From contig CAVWEM010000003.1 in NCBI GenBank assembly GCA_963753955.1, positions 248,001 to 312,000 of the forward strand: 64,000 nucleotides of DNA, in the 5' to 3' direction. This DNA is from Methylumidiphilus sp963753955 (GTDB taxonomy: Bacteria > Pseudomonadota > Gammaproteobacteria > Methylococcales > Methylococcaceae). Below are positions 29,291 through 38,058 of this stretch, piece after piece. A model generated the notes under the pieces. That model saw nothing but the letters and a program-made list of their open reading frames with translations, was not told the origin of the DNA and did not search any database. The number at the start of each line of letters is the position of its first letter. Position 1 is the stretch's first letter. The translations under genes were made by a program, and so were the position numbers.

Positions 29291-30112
29291 GGAGGTGGGT
29301 TTAATTGATTTATTAAGTATGGTAGAGCATAAAATTTTCAAGCTTCTTAGGCAACCATTCCAATGGCGTATCAAATTGTTTTGTGCAAGTATTGCAACAG
29401 TTCCGAGGTTGTCCGTTACGGCACCCAAAGCGGTCGTTCCCGGTTTCGCTGCAAGGAGTGCGGGCGAATATTCAAGACCGACTGCGTGTACCGGGCCTAC
29501 GAGCCTGGCGTCAAAGACCAGATTGTGGACATTGCCATGAACGGCGGCGGCATCCGGGATGCTTCGCGCATTCTGGGTATCGGCAAACACACCGTCATTT
29601 CCACGCTAAAAAAAGCTCCGCTGAAGTGGTCGCCGTGAACCCTTACATCGGTACGCGTGAGATCGCCGTCGAAATCAGGCATCCCCTTGATTCTCCAATG
29701 GATGTTCAGGCAGACGAGCCATGGAGCTACGTCGGCGACAAAAAGAACCAACGCTGGCTCCGGTATGCCATCGATGCCGTGACAGGCTGTGTCCTGTCGT
29801 TCGTTTTCGGGCGGCGCCAAGATGCGGTGTGCGAGCAATTGATCTCAAATTTGAAGGCATTCAATATCCGGACCTATTACACAGACGATTGGGGCAGCTA
29901 TTCCGCACTCATCCCTAAAGACAAGCACGTCATTGGCAAGCAGCATGCTCAAAAAATAGAAAACAAAAACCTTTTGTTGCGAACCCGGATCAAGCGATTG
30001 ACGCGCAAAACGATCTGCTTTTCAAAATTGGAAGCACTTCACGACACGGTGATAGGGTTGTTTATAAATAGATACTGCTTTCAATCTCAATAAATCAATT
30101 AAACCCACCACC
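29291..30112 (+). mobile_element. IS1-family-like insertion sequence, copy A
   Basis: An 822-bp element with 24-bp ends GGAGGTGGGTTTAATTGATT... and the complement (one mismatch at position 3), flanked by 8-bp target duplications CTAAGTCC (29283-29290 and 30113-30120). A second copy (823 bp) lies at 56111-56933. The element inserted at the stop codon of the parE-type gene: the right-hand duplication contains its TAG. Confidence 0.93.
29363..30093 (+). CDS. IS1-like transposase, needs -1 frameshift (copy A)
   Basis: Two overlapping frames. The first (29363-29638) encodes a zinc-finger and helix-turn-helix part ('CKYCNSSEVVRYGTQSGRSRFRCKECGRIF'). The second supplies the DDE domain ('MDVQADEPWSYVGDKKNQRWLRYAIDA', 'YYTDDWGSY', 'RLTRKTICFSKLEALHDTVIGLFINRY'). 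They meet at an A7 tract (29608-29614). A -1 slip gives a 243-residue fusion as in classical IS1 InsA-InsB'. In copy B the tract is A8 and the fusion is encoded directly. Confidence 0.9.
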
Positions 30113-30403
30113 CTAAGTCCGATGCTTCCAATATCCTGGTTCTTGCCGTAAATGCATTATCGCGATGATTTGAATGAAATCCGCTTGTGTTCTGTAGATA
30201 ACAGCATAGGGAAAGTGGGGCAGTTTACATTTGCGGATGTTGGCCTCTATTTGGCGGTAGAGATACGGGCGGTGTGCGATTCTCGATGTCGCATCTTCAA
30301 GGTTATCCAGAAAGCGCTTTCCCAAGCTAGACTGTTTCTGTTGATAAAACTTGGCAGCGGCATCTGCTTCGCGTAAGGCTTCTTCATCCCAAACGATAAG
30401 CAT
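30113..30403 (-). CDS. ParE/RelE-family toxin
   Basis: A 96-residue toxin of the ParE/RelE fold ('WDEEALREADAAAKFYQQKQSSLGKRFLDNLEDATSRIAHRPYLYRQIEANIRKCKLPHFPYAVIYR'). Relatives inhibit gyrase or cleave ribosome-bound mRNA; which applies here is not clear. The ATG at 30403 shares a base with the antitoxin stop (TAATG). The TAG stop is the first triplet of the target duplication of the IS1-like element, so the coding sequence is intact despite the insertion. Confidence 0.88.
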   Translation of the reverse strand: MLIVWDEEALREADAAAKFYQQKQSSLGKRFLDNLEDATSRIAHRPYLYRQIEANIRKCKLPHFPYAVIYRTQADFIQIIAIMHLRQEPGYWKHRT

Positions 30404-30633
30404 TAGGCGTATCTAGCCCGTAGTTGCTTCAAAGCCGATTCGTGATCGACTAGTCGGGCCGTTCCGTTGTCGATGGCAGCGCAACGTTGGTGTATTTCCT
30501 CCAGCCACGCCGACGAGACGGGAAAGTCTTCTTCAAAATCCAGTGTTTCAAGTAATGCCTCAGCGATAAAGGCGCGGGAAGATGGTTCCAGTTGCATGGC
30601 TTCATCAATAATGCGCTTAGGGTCGGGATTCAT
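30403..30633 (-). CDS. Addiction-module antitoxin component
   Basis: A 76-residue acidic protein ('MNPDPKRIIDEAMQLEPSSRAFIAEALLETLDFEEDFPVSSAWLEEIHQRCAAIDNG') matching the family of putative addiction-module components paired with ParE-like toxins. Start at ATG 30633 is preferred to more distant in-frame starts, because upstream sequence to 30816 is palindromic repeat. It precedes and overlaps the toxin gene by one base. Confidence 0.85.
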   Translation of the reverse strand: MNPDPKRIIDEAMQLEPSSRAFIAEALLETLDFEEDFPVSSAWLEEIHQRCAAIDNGTARLVDHESALKQLRARYA

Positions 30634-30723
30634 AGGGTGTTTTTCCAGGAATGTATCGGGCATGGGTTCCCAAGCTTGAGCTTGGGAAACAGCGGAAAAC
30701 AATGGAACCCCGAAGGGGTTCAA

Positions 30724-30960
30724 GCCATTAGCCGGGGGTTGAGCGCAGCGACACCCCCGGTGGCATATTGAGAATATCGACTCTGGAAGGGTCGCGGTCT
30801 TTGCTTGCACAGCCAATATTCAACAGCAGAGTCCAGCATGCGTAACGTTTTCGGGAATGCATCCATGTGCTTAGGCAGCTTACTGCGACCCCTCCGGGGT
30901 CGTGGGTCTTTTTCCGCATTATCCTGGGGTATCGCTGACGCTCAACCCCCGGCTAATGGC
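30724..30960. repeat. Palindromic repeat region with 22-bp perfect inverted ends
   Basis: The 22 bases at 30724-30745 are exactly complementary to 30939-30960 ('gccattagccggggg...' outward ends). The flanking stretch to 31130 contains further small palindromes (for example around 30890-30905). No gene is supported between 30634 and 31130. Confidence 0.78.
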
Positions 30961-31130
30961 TGGCAACCCTCCGGGTTGCAAAAATCGGCATCTAACCAAT
31001 GCCATAGGGTACGCCGGAGATGGAGGCACGTCGTCCGCGATTGATGCGCTTCGTGCCTCAGCACATCCTTCGGCCCTTGAGTTTGGGAACCAGCGGAGCC
31101 GGTCCTTTTAAAATCTGACGTTGTGTTCAA

Positions 31131-32183
31131 TAGACTTGTTCCCGACCCTGTTAATTTTTTTAATACTGCCTTATTATAGGGTATCCATACCCTACAGAAA
31201 ATAGACAACCCATGGCCTTCGAAAGATTTAAAAAGCTGGATGGCAAGAAGCATGACCGCAAGATTAAGTCCGTCATCGGCATGAGCCTGCCAAAATTCAA
31301 CATCCTCCTTGCGGCCTTCGCGGCGGCCTACGATGCCGTCCAACTGGAAAGGTGTCGGCAGGGCGAAATCAAGCAGGTTCCAACGGGCGGGCCAAAAGGC
31401 CATCTCGACACGCCCGGGAAGAAGCTTTTCTTCATTTTGTATTACCTCAAGACATACCCCACCTTCGACGTGCTGGGCTTCCTTTTCGGCTTCAGTTCGG
31501 GGCATGCCCACAACCATGTGGAGAAACTCCTGCCCGTCTTGCTGCGGAGCCTGTCGGACCTCGGCGTGCTCCCTGAGCGGTCGCCTGGGACTCCCGAGGA
31601 GTTCCTGCGACTCGTCGATAAATATGGCGACGTCATCATCGACGGGATGGAGTGCGCCTGCGTCAGGCCGCAGGACGGGGAACTCCAGAAGGCCCGCTTC
31701 AGCGGAAAAAAAAACGCCACACGCTCCAGGCGCTCGTCCTCACGACCCTGCACCGGAAAATCCTTTTCCTCTTCTGCGTCTTCGCCGGCAGCGTCCACGA
31801 CTACAAGCTCATGAAAAAGGTATTCGACCCAAAACTGAAATGGTTCCATCGAGTGAATCTGTGGCTCGACCTTGGGTTCCAAGGTGCGCAAAAAGATTAT
31901 GGCGTGAAATCCAAGATAAACCTTCCACACAAAAGGCCGAAGAAATCTAAAAACAACCCGAAGCCGAAACTGACCGCCGCGCAGGTCAAACATAACCGGC
32001 AGCATGCGGGAACCCGCGTTTCCGTGGAACACGCCATCGGCGGGATGAAGGCTTTCCATTGCCTGACCCATCGGATCAGAAACCACCTGGACTGGCTCAT
32101 TGATTTCCTTTTTTGGGTTCCGGCGGGTCTTTGGAACCTAAAAATAGCCTATAATCATTAACTTAACACCGGGAACAACTCTA
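31131..32183 (+). mobile_element. IS5-family-like insertion sequence (DDE_4 transposase), copy A
   Basis: A 1053-bp element with short imperfect inverted ends (TAGACTTGTTCCCG / TAGAGTTGTTCCCG). The copy at 54084-55136 has identical length and opposite orientation. No clear target duplication; 2-3 bases may be duplicated. It sits at the 3' end of the accessory gene 32138-33370. Confidence 0.9.
31212..32161 (+). CDS. IS5-like transposase, two frames joined by -1 frameshift (copy A)
   Basis: The first frame begins 'MAFERFKKLDGKKHDRKIKSV' and carries the N-terminal domain and the first catalytic Asp region 'VDKYGDVIIDGMECACVR'. The second carries 'CVFAGSVHDYKLMKKVF', 'LDLGFQGAQKDY' and the Glu region 'RVSVEHAIGGMKAFHCL'. 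They meet at an A9 run followed by C (31706-31714), a slippery A-AAA-AAA-C site; a -1 slip yields about 316 aa. Copy B has the same run, so frameshifting is probably normal for this element. Confidence 0.88.
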
Positions 32184-33370
32184 ATAATCAATTCGAGAGT
32201 TTTCCATGTTACAGGACAAAGTGAGCGTAATGACTCGGATGTCAGGCTACCTGTTTTGGCATTGGCAAAAGACATTTCATAATCGTCAAGCCATTTCTTA
32301 ATCCTATCCCTTTCGAAAATCTTATCTGCTGGTTTATGTTTTATTTTTTTAAGCTGCGAATTCAAGTTTATTAGTCTTCGTTTGCGCAGAGCTATGTCTT
32401 GGTCGAAAATAATGAATTTTCCTTCTGGAATAAGGGGAAGCACTTTGATGTCAGTGCCTTGTTTTTTAAGGCCCAATGATTTGTTTTCATAGTAAGTGTT
32501 TTTCAAAAACTCCATGTCAATCAAAATGACAGGCTGGCGGACTAAATAGTTTCTTCCCATATCGAATTCACCATCGATAATGTATTCATCTTCACGAAGT
32601 AAAAACTGGCATAACCAGATGACTTCAACGCCAAACTCATGAGGATTTATGGTAAATACAACATCTTTGAAATAACTATTATCCAAAGAATTAAGGGTTG
32701 CAGAGTGATACTTAACGCGCACTCGAAATGGAGTTATTAGAGGGGTTATAGAGCGACCTTCGTCGCCGCTTAATTGTTTGATTTCAAAATCGTCATGCTC
32801 TTTTCTTAATTGATTGTGTCTTTTTACAAAATCAGGATTAGTATACCAGCTTATAGATTTAGTCGCATCAGGATCAAAGGTATTTGTCGTAAAACGGTAC
32901 TGTGCCACTGACAGTTTAGGATGAGGCTCGGATGAGAGTAACACAACTTCTTCCGAAAACTCACGTCCAATTAGCATGTGTAAGTTCTTGTATTCCTTTT
33001 TGCTTTCCGATGCTCCAATGGCTATGTTGAGTCCGATGGGAGTAATATCGCGAAAAAAGAACATGCCCCATGTCCGCTCTTGATGCTTTATTAGAGGCAA
33101 AAAGCCACCTGAACCCCACCTTAGAGGCAAGAGATATCCGGGTTCTTCGCCCCAGCTACAGACTTCGCCTATATGGGCATTAGGTTTAAGTATTCTAAAA
33201 AATTTATCAGACAGGCTTCCCATATTTGTTTGTGAAAATTCTTGTCCAAATCGCTCACGCAGAAACTTCTTTCCTCTATTGTTATATATTCCGTATGATT
33301 CGTTTGTCAAATCAACATCCAGCACCCACTTCTTAGAGTCAGGTTTGTTGTTTGACTGCTCAACACTCAC
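32138..33370 (-). CDS. Accessory protein of unknown function, Nudix-like box, C-terminus altered by IS
   Basis: A 410-residue, AT-rich gene starting at GTG 33370, overlapping the upstream gene by four bases. I do not recognise the family. A degenerate Nudix signature can be seen around 'GASESKKEYKNLHMLIGREFSEEVVLL' (the REFSEEV core matches, spacing is off). The last 14 residues ('RVVPGVKLMIIGYF') come from the IS5-like element. Joining the flanks suggests a native ending 'ELIIEHNVRF' and stop, so only about six residues were lost. Confidence 0.6.
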   Translation of the reverse strand: MSVEQSNNKPDSKKWVLDVDLTNESYGIYNNRGKKFLRERFGQEFSQTNMGSLSDKFFRILKPNAHIGEVCSWGEEPGYLLPLRWGSGGFLPLIKHQERTWGMFFFRDITPIGLNIAIGASESKKEYKNLHMLIGREFSEEVVLLSSEPHPKLSVAQYRFTTNTFDPDATKSISWYTNPDFVKRHNQLRKEHDDFEIKQLSGDEGRSITPLITPFRVRVKYHSATLNSLDNSYFKDVVFTINPHEFGVEVIWLCQFLLREDEYIIDGEFDMGRNYLVRQPVILIDMEFLKNTYYENKSLGLKKQGTDIKVLPLIPEGKFIIFDQDIALRKRRLINLNSQLKKIKHKPADKIFERDRIKKWLDDYEMSFANAKTGSLTSESLRSLCPVTWKTLELIIRVVPGVKLMIIGYF

Positions 33371-33876
33371 TTTCTAAATTTGCCTGGTTGAAAGGCAACA
33401 ACAATTGCAAATTCCCAGTGAGGCCAAAACGACCTCCTTTCTAGGTGAGCTCTCTTTACGAAAACCGGACAGATAGGCTCTCCCTTTTCAGATTGAAATG
33501 ACTCATTTATTAATTTAATCATCGAAAGTTCAGATTCATTGTATAAGTATACTCCAAACATAGGAACAACCTTTCTTACCCAGAAATAGTAGTATATCCA
33601 AAGGTCGATATTGAACAGATTCCTAATTACCAGCCAAATCAATGAGCTGGCGCTTGATAGGAATACCCACCAATACAAGGATCGATAAATCTGGCCTGTA
33701 ATTTCTGTAAATACTTTATCCTCAACCAAATACATATATGGAGCTTTCGCAAGGATTGCAAGGATAAAACTTGCAAATAACCATTTCTGAATTTTTACGA
33801 ATACATATCCGAGATATTGATAAATGGCCCGGTGCAAGTTGGTTAGCATGTTTGTTAGTGACAAATGTATAAACAT
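33367..33876 (-). CDS. Accessory membrane protein, partner of the Nudix-like protein
   Basis: A 169-residue protein starting at ATG 33876 with a good ribosome site (AAGAGG, 7-base spacing). Two or three hydrophobic segments ('WLFASFILAILAKAPYMYLV', 'SLYWWVFLSSASSLIWLVI', 'IDLWIYYYFWVRKVVPMFGVYLY') are followed by a cytosolic tail ('SEKGEPICPVFVKRAHLERRSFWPHWEF'). The family is not recognised. Membrane protein plus overlapping soluble protein in an AT-rich accessory island recalls effector-sensor pairs, but no known system can be named. Confidence 0.65.
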   Translation of the reverse strand: MFIHLSLTNMLTNLHRAIYQYLGYVFVKIQKWLFASFILAILAKAPYMYLVEDKVFTEITGQIYRSLYWWVFLSSASSLIWLVIRNLFNIDLWIYYYFWVRKVVPMFGVYLYNESELSMIKLINESFQSEKGEPICPVFVKRAHLERRSFWPHWEFAIVVAFQPGKFRK

Positions 33877-33984
33877 TAAAACGCCTCTTGTTAGCCCGTA
33901 GGGCGGGATAGTATGTACACCAAATTGGGGTGGGGTAAACGTGCGGCGCAATGCGCGATGAAGCCGCTATCATACCCAACGGCC

Positions 33985-34803
33985 CTAGCCTTCGTCCTTA
34001 CTAGGTGTTTGCGGCTTATTAACAATATCCTGCCTCTGCTCCAAAGCCACCCCCATTTCCTGTCCAGCCTCTTCCTCCCGAGCAAAAAACCTCGAAAAAA
34101 ACAACCCCAACTCAAACAGCATCCAAATCGGCACCGCCAGCAGGGTTTGCGAGACCGGGTCGGGCGGGGTCAGCACCGCGCCGATGACGAAGGCCAGCAC
34201 GATGATATAAGGCCGCTTATCCACCAGGGATGCGCGGGTGATAATCCCGGTCCAGACCAACAGGATGGTGAAGATCGGCACCTCGAAGGAAATGCCGAAG
34301 GCGAAGAAAATCGTCAGCACGAAATCCAGGTACTGGGTGATGTCGGTCATCACCGTCACCCCCGCCGGGGCTGTCGCGGTGATGAAGGTGAACAGCAGCG
34401 GGAACACCACGAAATAGGCGAAGGCAATGCCGGCATAGAACAGCAGGCTGCTGGACACCAGCAAGGGAAAGATCAGCCTGCGCTCGTGCCGGTATAGCCC
34501 CGGCGCGACAAAGGCCCAGGCTTGGTACAGCAGATAAGGCACTGCCAAGAAGATGGACACCACCAAGGTCAACTTGAACGGCGTCAGGAAGGGCGAGGCC
34601 ACTTCGATGGCGATCATCTGGCTACCCGCCGGCATGTGCTTCAGCAAAGGCCCGGCCAGATAGGCGTAGATTTCATTGGCGTAGAACGACAGCCCGAAGA
34701 ACAGCGCGAACACCACGATAATGCTGCGCAATAGCCTGTCGCGCAATTCGATGAGGTGGGAGATGAACGGCAGTTCCTGGTCTTCGCCGTGTCCGCTACT
34801 CAT
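33985..34803 (-). CDS. tatC: Sec-independent protein translocase subunit TatC
   Basis: Polytopic receptor component of the twin-arginine export pathway. 272 aa, starting 'MSSGHGEDQELPFISHLIELRDRLLRSIIVV' (the conserved 'HL.ELR.R' motif), with six membrane helices and 'FALFFGLSFYANEIYAYLAGPL'. Overlaps tatB by 8 bases. Operon order on the minus strand is tatA-tatB-tatC. Confidence 0.97.
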   Translation of the reverse strand: MSSGHGEDQELPFISHLIELRDRLLRSIIVVFALFFGLSFYANEIYAYLAGPLLKHMPAGSQMIAIEVASPFLTPFKLTLVVSIFLAVPYLLYQAWAFVAPGLYRHERRLIFPLLVSSSLLFYAGIAFAYFVVFPLLFTFITATAPAGVTVMTDITQYLDFVLTIFFAFGISFEVPIFTILLVWTGIITRASLVDKRPYIIVLAFVIGAVLTPPDPVSQTLLAVPIWMLFELGLFFSRFFAREEEAGQEMGVALEQRQDIVNKPQTPSKDEG

Positions 34804-35104
34804 GGCTGCCCTCTTGCGGATCGGGTGCCGGCGGCTTAGGCAAGGCTTCGGGGGCGGGAGGCGGGGAAAGCTTGTCCGCCAGCAGGATTTGATCCATCTG
34901 GCGTTTCTGTTTGTCCAGGGTTTCCTTCAATTCCTGCAATTGAAATTCACGGTCGATTTCCAGTCTGACCGAGGATGCCATGGCGCGGGCCTTTTTGATC
35001 CATAGGGCGGCTTGCCGCGCCACCTTGGGCAAGCGCTCGGGGCCGAAGACCAGCAGGGCGATCAGGCCCACCAGAAGCATTTCAGAGAAGCCGACGTCGA
35101 ACAT
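34796..35104 (-). CDS. tatB: Sec-independent protein translocase protein TatB
   Basis: A 102-residue protein with the TatB N-terminus 'MFDVGFSEMLLVGLIALLVFGPERLPKVARQAALWIKKA', which gives a membrane helix, the FGPE/RLP hinge and an amphipathic helix. A charged coiled region and Pro-rich tail follow. TatB with TatC forms the signal-peptide receptor. Lies 16 bases downstream of tatA. Confidence 0.97.
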   Translation of the reverse strand: MFDVGFSEMLLVGLIALLVFGPERLPKVARQAALWIKKARAMASSVRLEIDREFQLQELKETLDKQKRQMDQILLADKLSPPPAPEALPKPPAPDPQEGSHE

Positions 35105-35120
35105 GTTGGCGGCAGACCTG

Positions 35121-35330
35121 TCAGGCTTTGTCTTTCTTGTCTCTGACGACCTCGCTGTCGATGGGGGCGGACTTGTCCGTCACCTTATCCTCGTCGGATT
35201 CGTTCATCGACTTGCGGAAACTCTTGATGGCGTTGCCCAGATCCGAGCCGAGGGTACCCAGGCGTTTGGTGCCAAACACGATCAACACAATCACCAAAAT
35301 GACTAGCAATTCTTTAAAATCAACACCCAT
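35121..35330 (-). CDS. tatA: Sec-independent protein translocase protein TatA
   Basis: A 69-residue pore-forming subunit: 'MGVDFKELLVILVIVLIVFGTKRLGTLGSDLGNAIKSFRKSM' has the single N-terminal helix, the FGT-RL hinge and the amphipathic helix. The C-terminal tail is short and acidic. First gene of the tatABC operon. Confidence 0.96.
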   Translation of the reverse strand: MGVDFKELLVILVIVLIVFGTKRLGTLGSDLGNAIKSFRKSMNESDEDKVTDKSAPIDSEVVRDKKDKA

Positions 35331-35443
35331 GGCGTCGCTCCTGGATAATTTTACGGGATGGCTTGGGGCTTGGCCCCGAAAGGATGCGTGAGGCGGTTTA
35401 AAATACCCGAAAAACCCCCAAAGGGATAGCCGGCATTTCCGGC

Positions 35444-36004
35444 CTAAAATTTCATGTCTTCGATATTGGAGATACGCGGTTCCTTGCGGCCATCCGTTTC
35501 GGCCAGGTAAAACGGCTCTTTGGCCATGGCCATGCGTAATTTTTCCCGGATTTCCTCCACGGAATAATCCGCCTTGGCTGGGAAACGCAGCAAAAGCAGG
35601 CCCAGGTTCTCGCAGATCGGCGGCAACGGATCAGACTCGGCTTGCGGGCCAAGTTGGGTCTTGTCGTGCAGTTGGATTGCGCAGGCCGGGCTTAACGTGT
35701 TCTTGTCGCAGAGGACGAAATCGAAATGCCGCCCTTCAATGGCGTCGGAAGCCTCTCGGGAAATGCCTTTCTTCAGCAGAATGACGTCATCGACACGAAT
35801 CTTGCCGAAGATTTCATATTTTCCGTCCACGGCATCCTTCAGCGGGCGGAAAAACGCGCGGTCGTCCGGGGAAAACAGCGCGGCCTGCCGCTGGTAAGGA
35901 TGGCGGGAAAGCTTGCCGCCCCGCCCGACCAAGCGCTTAAACAGGAAAAGCAAGGCGACCAGCACGGCGATGATGCCGGCAATCTGCAAAGTCATTGAAG
36001 TCAA
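35444..36004 (-). CDS. DUF2726 domain protein, membrane anchored
   Basis: A 186-residue protein. N-terminal helix 'LQIAGIIAVLVALLFLFKRLVG' anchors it in the inner membrane, and the soluble part from 'LFSPDDRAFFRPLKDAVDGKYEIFGKIRVDDVILL' is typical of DUF2726, a restriction-endonuclease-like fold of unknown role. The conserved 'FDFVLCDKNTLSPACAIQLHDKTQ' segment includes the fold's core strand residues. Overlaps the glutaredoxin gene by four bases. Confidence 0.85.
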   Translation of the reverse strand: MTSMTLQIAGIIAVLVALLFLFKRLVGRGGKLSRHPYQRQAALFSPDDRAFFRPLKDAVDGKYEIFGKIRVDDVILLKKGISREASDAIEGRHFDFVLCDKNTLSPACAIQLHDKTQLGPQAESDPLPPICENLGLLLLRFPAKADYSVEEIREKLRMAMAKEPFYLAETDGRKEPRISNIEDMKF

Positions 36005-36348
36005 AGCGAGTCTCCCAAAGCCTGCCGGATGCCATCGGGGTCATAGCTCCGGATGACCGTAGTATCGTTGACCACGATGATGGCAACCCCGCCGCCGCCT
36101 AGTTTCTGGTATCCATGCAGCCCTTCTCCCTCGTCCTCCACGTTCAGCTCCTGGTATGGGATGTGATTTTCCGCAAAAAATTCCCGCGTCCTGGTGCAAT
36201 AGCCACACCAATTCGTGGCGTAAAGAATGACCTGTTCCGCCTCCGCCGGACGCGGTGGCGGCGGATGGAGCCAACGGTCGATGCGGATCCAATTCTGGCG
36301 CAGCCCCACCGCCATGCAGAACAAGAACAACAGCATGGGTCTGGACAT
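36001..36348 (-). CDS. Glutaredoxin-family protein
   Basis: A 115-residue protein starting at ATG 36348 with AAGGGA upstream. A hydrophobic N-terminus ('MSRPMLLFLFCMAVGL') may be a signal or anchor. The thioredoxin-fold part has the active site 'ILYATNWCGYCTRTREFF' (CGYC), 'IPYQELNVEDEGEGLHGYQKLGGGGVAIIVVND'. The usual cis-Pro before the third strand appears replaced ('GGGGVAIIVV'), which is odd for a glutaredoxin. It shares a four-base overlap with the DUF2726 gene. Confidence 0.85.
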   Translation of the reverse strand: MSRPMLLFLFCMAVGLRQNWIRIDRWLHPPPPRPAEAEQVILYATNWCGYCTRTREFFAENHIPYQELNVEDEGEGLHGYQKLGGGGVAIIVVNDTTVIRSYDPDGIRQALGDSL

Positions 36349-36395
36349 GTTATTTCCCTTCGCGGGATCAATATTGCAGGACACTAGGGCTTCCA

Positions 36396-36728
36396 TCAGC
36401 CACCGGAACGCTTGGCCTTCCAACCGTGCCGGGCGAGTTCCGCCACCAGCAAATCCCGATGATCCCCTTGGATTTCGATAATGCCGTCTTTCACGGTTCC
36501 GCCGCTGCCACAACGGGCTTTCAGTTCCTTGCCCAAAGCCTTAAGCGCCTCGCCACTCAGGGGAACCCCGCTGATGACAGTGACGCCGGAACCCTTGCGG
36601 ACTTCCCGCCCCACCCGGACATTGCCGTCGCCTTTCGGTGCCTGCGGTTTGCCGCAGACGCAAGCGCCTGCGGGCTTGCCACAATCGGGACACATCCGCC
36701 CGTGTCCGGTGGAATAGACCAGGCCCAT
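36396..36728 (-). CDS. yciH: Translation initiation factor SUI1-like protein YciH
   Basis: A 110-residue protein with an N-terminal zinc-ribbon-like part ('CPDCGKPAGACVCGK') and a SUI1/eIF1 domain ('GVTVISGVPLSGEALKALGKELKARCGSGGTVKDGIIEIQGDHRDLLVAELARHGWKAKRSGG'). Bacterial YciH is thought to act in translation initiation fidelity under stress. The domain is complete. Confidence 0.95.
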   Translation of the reverse strand: MGLVYSTGHGRMCPDCGKPAGACVCGKPQAPKGDGNVRVGREVRKGSGVTVISGVPLSGEALKALGKELKARCGSGGTVKDGIIEIQGDHRDLLVAELARHGWKAKRSGG

Positions 36729-36730
36729 CC

Positions 36731-37111
36731 TCAGTGTCGCGTGACCGGTTCTTCCGGCTCGTCGCTGAGTTGCTGGGCGACTTCCTCAGGCTCCACTTCC
36801 AGCCCTTCCAGGTCGTCGTTCCAATTGGGGCCGACCAGGATGCCGTCCTCGGCCATCCCCACCAGCCAGTCTTCGACAAATTCCTCCAGATCCATGGCCA
36901 CAGGCCTGAATTCGGCCCATTCGCCCACGCAATGGTTTTTGGCGTAAGCCTCGTCTGACCAAAACGGCATGACCTCGGATTCTTCAAATTCCGTGGAATC
37001 GACCACCACCCAGCCCTCCTCGGATTGCAGGCCCCAGACCTGCCCGGATTCCAGGATGCTTTCGATGAAACGTTGGTAGTTGGCGTTAAGGTCGGCCGTC
37101 AGTTTGATCAT
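36731..37111 (-). CDS. DUF2750 family protein
   Basis: A 126-residue acidic soluble protein starting at ATG 37111 ('MIKLTADLNANYQRFIESIL'). 'VWGLQSEEGWVVVDSTEFEESEVMPFWSDEAYAKNHCVGEWAEF' is the characteristic DUF2750 core. The function is unknown. It lies two bases upstream of yciH on the same strand. Confidence 0.88.
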   Translation of the reverse strand: MIKLTADLNANYQRFIESILESGQVWGLQSEEGWVVVDSTEFEESEVMPFWSDEAYAKNHCVGEWAEFRPVAMDLEEFVEDWLVGMAEDGILVGPNWNDDLEGLEVEPEEVAQQLSDEPEEPVTRH

Positions 37112-37263
37112 GGCTATTCTCGTTGAGGAGTGGTTGCGCAGGCAGGCTACGCCGCCGCACAGGGCTAAGGTTAAGGCCGGCGGCTGTCGCAACATCGGCC
37201 TGGAAGGTAGAATTCTATTCCGAAGTTCTCCGCAATCCCACTTTTTCACCCAAGAATCATTCC

Positions 37264-38058
37264 ATGTGGCTGTTTCGCCGCTTGCGCAGGAAGAAAATTT
37301 TGCGCGATTTTCCCCTTGCGCAAGCGCTGTGGCGCAAGGTTTTGCAAGAACATGCCATTCTTGCCAGCTTGTGCCAGGACGAAGAGCTTCGGCTGCGCGA
37401 ACTGTCCACGCTGTTCCTGCGCGAGAAGATTTTCGAGCCGGTCCAAGGGCTGGCATTGTCCGAATCCATGCGCCTGACCATCGCCGTGCAATGCTGCCTG
37501 CCGGTCATGAACCTTGGCCTGGACTGGCTGGACGGCTGGCGCACCGTGATCGTCTATCCGGGCGCGTTCATCCGCAAGCGGGGGCAATTCGACGGCTACG
37601 GCGTGATGCACGAATGGGAGGAGGCCATCATCGGCGAGGCTTGGGACTTGGGGCCGTTGATCCTGTCCTGGGCCGATGTGGAAGCCTCAGGCAGGGGTGA
37701 GGGCTACAATGTTGCAGTCCATGAGATCGCCCACAAGCTCGACCTGCGCAACGGCGGGGTGGACGGTTTCCCTCCCTTGCACCGGGGCATGGGTCGGCAA
37801 GCCTGGCATGAAGCCTTCGCCACCGCCTTCGACGACCTCAACCGCAGGCTGGACTTGGGTGAGGAAACCGCCATCGACCCTTACGCAGCCGAGGATCCGG
37901 GTGAATTCTTCGCCGTGTTGAGCGAATATTTCTTCGAGCAGCCCGGTTTGGTGGAAGCTGAATACCCGGCGGCCTACCGGCAACTCGCCGCCTTTTACCG
38001 GCAAGATCCGCTGGCTAGGGTAAGGCCCAAAGCCATTAACTTAAGCCGTTCGTGGTGA
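37264..38058 (+). CDS. mtfA: MtfA-type zinc peptidase
   Basis: Zinc metallopeptidase related to MtfA, which in E. coli binds the repressor Mlc and influences glucose uptake control. 264 aa, starting 'MWLFRRLRRKKILRDFPLAQALWR'. The HExxH motif is 'VAVHEIAHKLDL' with the downstream Glu in 'DPGEFFAVLSEYFFEQP'. The final residues 'KAINLSRSW' are encoded by the start of an intergenic palindromic repeat that has evidently replaced the original stop. Confidence 0.93.
   Translation: MWLFRRLRRKKILRDFPLAQALWRKVLQEHAILASLCQDEELRLRELSTLFLREKIFEPVQGLALSESMRLTIAVQCCLPVMNLGLDWLDGWRTVIVYPGAFIRKRGQFDGYGVMHEWEEAIIGEAWDLGPLILSWADVEASGRGEGYNVAVHEIAHKLDLRNGGVDGFPPLHRGMGRQAWHEAFATAFDDLNRRLDLGEETAIDPYAAEDPGEFFAVLSEYFFEQPGLVEAEYPAAYRQLAAFYRQDPLARVRPKAINLSRSW

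Noticed and set aside
30942..31517. Open frame crossing the left end of the IS5-like element on the minus strand
   Set aside because: Antisense to the transposase N-terminus and continues into palindromic repeat; no coding signs.
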